6,424 bases of DNA from NCBI GenBank assembly GCA_030042795.1, contig JASHYZ010000557.1:1-6424 (forward strand), read 5' to 3'. Both the position numbers and the translations under genes were made by a program. The DNA comes from Terriglobia bacterium. GTDB taxonomy: Bacteria > Acidobacteriota > Terriglobia > UBA7540. The notes beneath the pieces are model-generated. The model saw only the letters and a list, made by a program, of their open reading frames with translations. It had not been told where the DNA came from and did no database searches. Shown here piece after piece: positions 5,656 through 6,424 of this stretch (positions are counted from its first letter, which is position 1; each line of letters opens with the position of its first letter).

Positions 5656-6424
5656 TCAACGACCGACGAACTGCGACCACTGCTCGCGAAGGTAGTTGTC
5701 TGTCATGCCGGCAATGTAGTCGCAAATCACCCGATGAGCCGGCTCCTCCTGAGTCTTGGCGAAATACGAAGGCGGAAGGCGCCGCGGCTCCTTCATGAAG
5801 TAGTCGAAAAGCCCGTCGATAAGCCGGGCGATGCCTTTACGCTCGCTGTCTACGTTCGGATGCTCGTAAAGACTCCGCTGCAGGAATTCCTTCAGCGACC
5901 GGTTCTCACCAGCCTTGGCCCCGCTGAAGCCCACCAGACGTGAGGCTGAAGCCCGAACGTCTGCGACACTCTGCACGCCGCGCTCTTCGAATCGAGCGCG
6001 GGTGGAGTCGATGAGGTCTGTGGCCAGGGAATCAAGTAGACCCTTCAGCGCTTCGTTGAAGCGCAGCTTCTCAGCGGCCTCCGGGTATCGCCGCTCGACC
6101 GGCGCATAGAAACCCTCAAACAGCGGCACGCCTTCGCGGATCATTTCCAGGTTAAGCAGCTTCGATTCGTAACCGTCGTCCAGATCAGCCGAGTTGTAAG
6201 CGATCTCGTCAGCCAGGTCGATAAGCTGGGCTTCGAGCGGCGGGCGCTCCGCAAGGCGATACTCGATGAGCTCGGGATGGAGCTTGAGGTCGTAGTCGCG
6301 CGAGTGCTTAATAATGCCTTCCCGCACTTCGAAGGTGAGGTTAAGCCCGGGAAAGGCGGCATACTTTTGCTCGAAGCGCTCCACGATGCGAAGCGCGTGC
6401 AGGTTGTGATCGAAGCGCTCACCG
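5656..6424 (-). CDS. dgt: dGTPase-like HD-domain triphosphohydrolase, C-terminal part
   Basis: The frame runs from the window edge at 6424 to TGA at 5658-5656, giving about 256 codons of the C-terminal part. The visible start GERFDHNLHALRIVERFEQK matches the region FxHNLQSLRIVxxLE of dGTP triphosphohydrolases. Next come FEVREGIIKHSRDYD and LIDLADEIAYNSADLDDG, where the Asp of LADEIAY is the last metal ligand of the HD motif. The helical C-terminal region ends MTDNYLREQWSQF and two or three residues, as in the family. The HxxxHD part of the active site lies beyond the window. The GTG in IVERFEQK is an internal codon, not the start. The enzyme cleaves dNTPs to deoxynucleoside and triphosphate in the cytosol, controlling dNTP pools. 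Members of this subtype are often named dGTPase-like because substrate range differs. It converges on the CHAD gene; no terminator hairpin is visible in the gap. Confidence 0.9.
   Translation of the reverse strand, partial: GERFDHNLHALRIVERFEQKYAAFPGLNLTFEVREGIIKHSRDYDLKLHPELIEYRLAERPPLEAQLIDLADEIAYNSADLDDGYESKLLNLEMIREGVPLFEGFYAPVERRYPEAAEKLRFNEALKGLLDSLATDLIDSTRARFEERGVQSVADVRASASRLVGFSGAKAGENRSLKEFLQRSLYEHPNVDSERKGIARLIDGLFDYFMKEPRRLPPSYFAKTQEEPAHRVICDYIAGMTDNYLREQWSQFVGR

Noticed and set aside
1..6424. Search for CRISPR arrays, tRNA or rRNA genes, IS ends, retron or toxin-antitoxin signatures
   Set aside because: No regularly spaced repeats, cloverleaf-like segments, transposase motifs or terminal inverted repeats were seen on either strand.

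Overview
The window is GC-rich bacterial chromosome. Gene styles (a membrane spermidine-synthase-like protein, a Tat-leader sugar isomerase, a receiver plus PAS signalling protein, a CHAD protein) would suit Acidobacteriota or a similar soil lineage. That assignment is inference from protein flavour only, since no rRNA or other marker gene is present.

Layout. (1) Positions 1-1341 hold the C-terminal part of a membrane spermidine synthase-like protein. Its first ~35 codons do not belong to the family; read on the minus strand, the same bases give a plausible coiled-coil fragment, so a junction lies near 112-123. (2) Positions 1338-2297 hold a complete TIM-barrel sugar isomerase/epimerase-like protein with a twin-arginine leader. 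It overlaps the previous gene by ATGA and has a good Shine-Dalgarno. (3) Positions 2298-2808 contain no intact gene, but 2373 to about 2596 is the clear N-terminal remnant of a PLP-dependent cysteine synthase, broken by two frameshifts and then cut off. The rest is a leader with a C9 tract, dyads and a possible -10 box. (4) Positions 2809-4038 encode a receiver-PAS-PAS protein. Its frame is broken at the start of a third PAS domain, which survives in shifted frames to about 4205-4230. No kinase domain follows. (5) Positions 4231-4387 are intergenic, with two perfect hairpins and a consensus TATAAT. (6) Positions 4388-5572 encode a CHAD-domain protein, likely polyphosphate-binding. (7) Converging on it from the right edge is the C-terminal ~255 residues of a dGTPase-like HD hydrolase.

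How the genes relate. Only the first two genes look like an operon (start/stop overlap). The CHAD gene has its own probable promoter and the dGTPase converges on it. The central 2.37-4.23 kb stretch is the odd part: two recognisable genes in a row carry frame lesions and lack their C-terminal halves, while the genes on both sides read cleanly. This suggests local gene decay or, alternatively, indel errors or a misassembly. I found no convincing new multi-gene system; the main value here is the broken genes and junctions, which plain ORF calling would miss.
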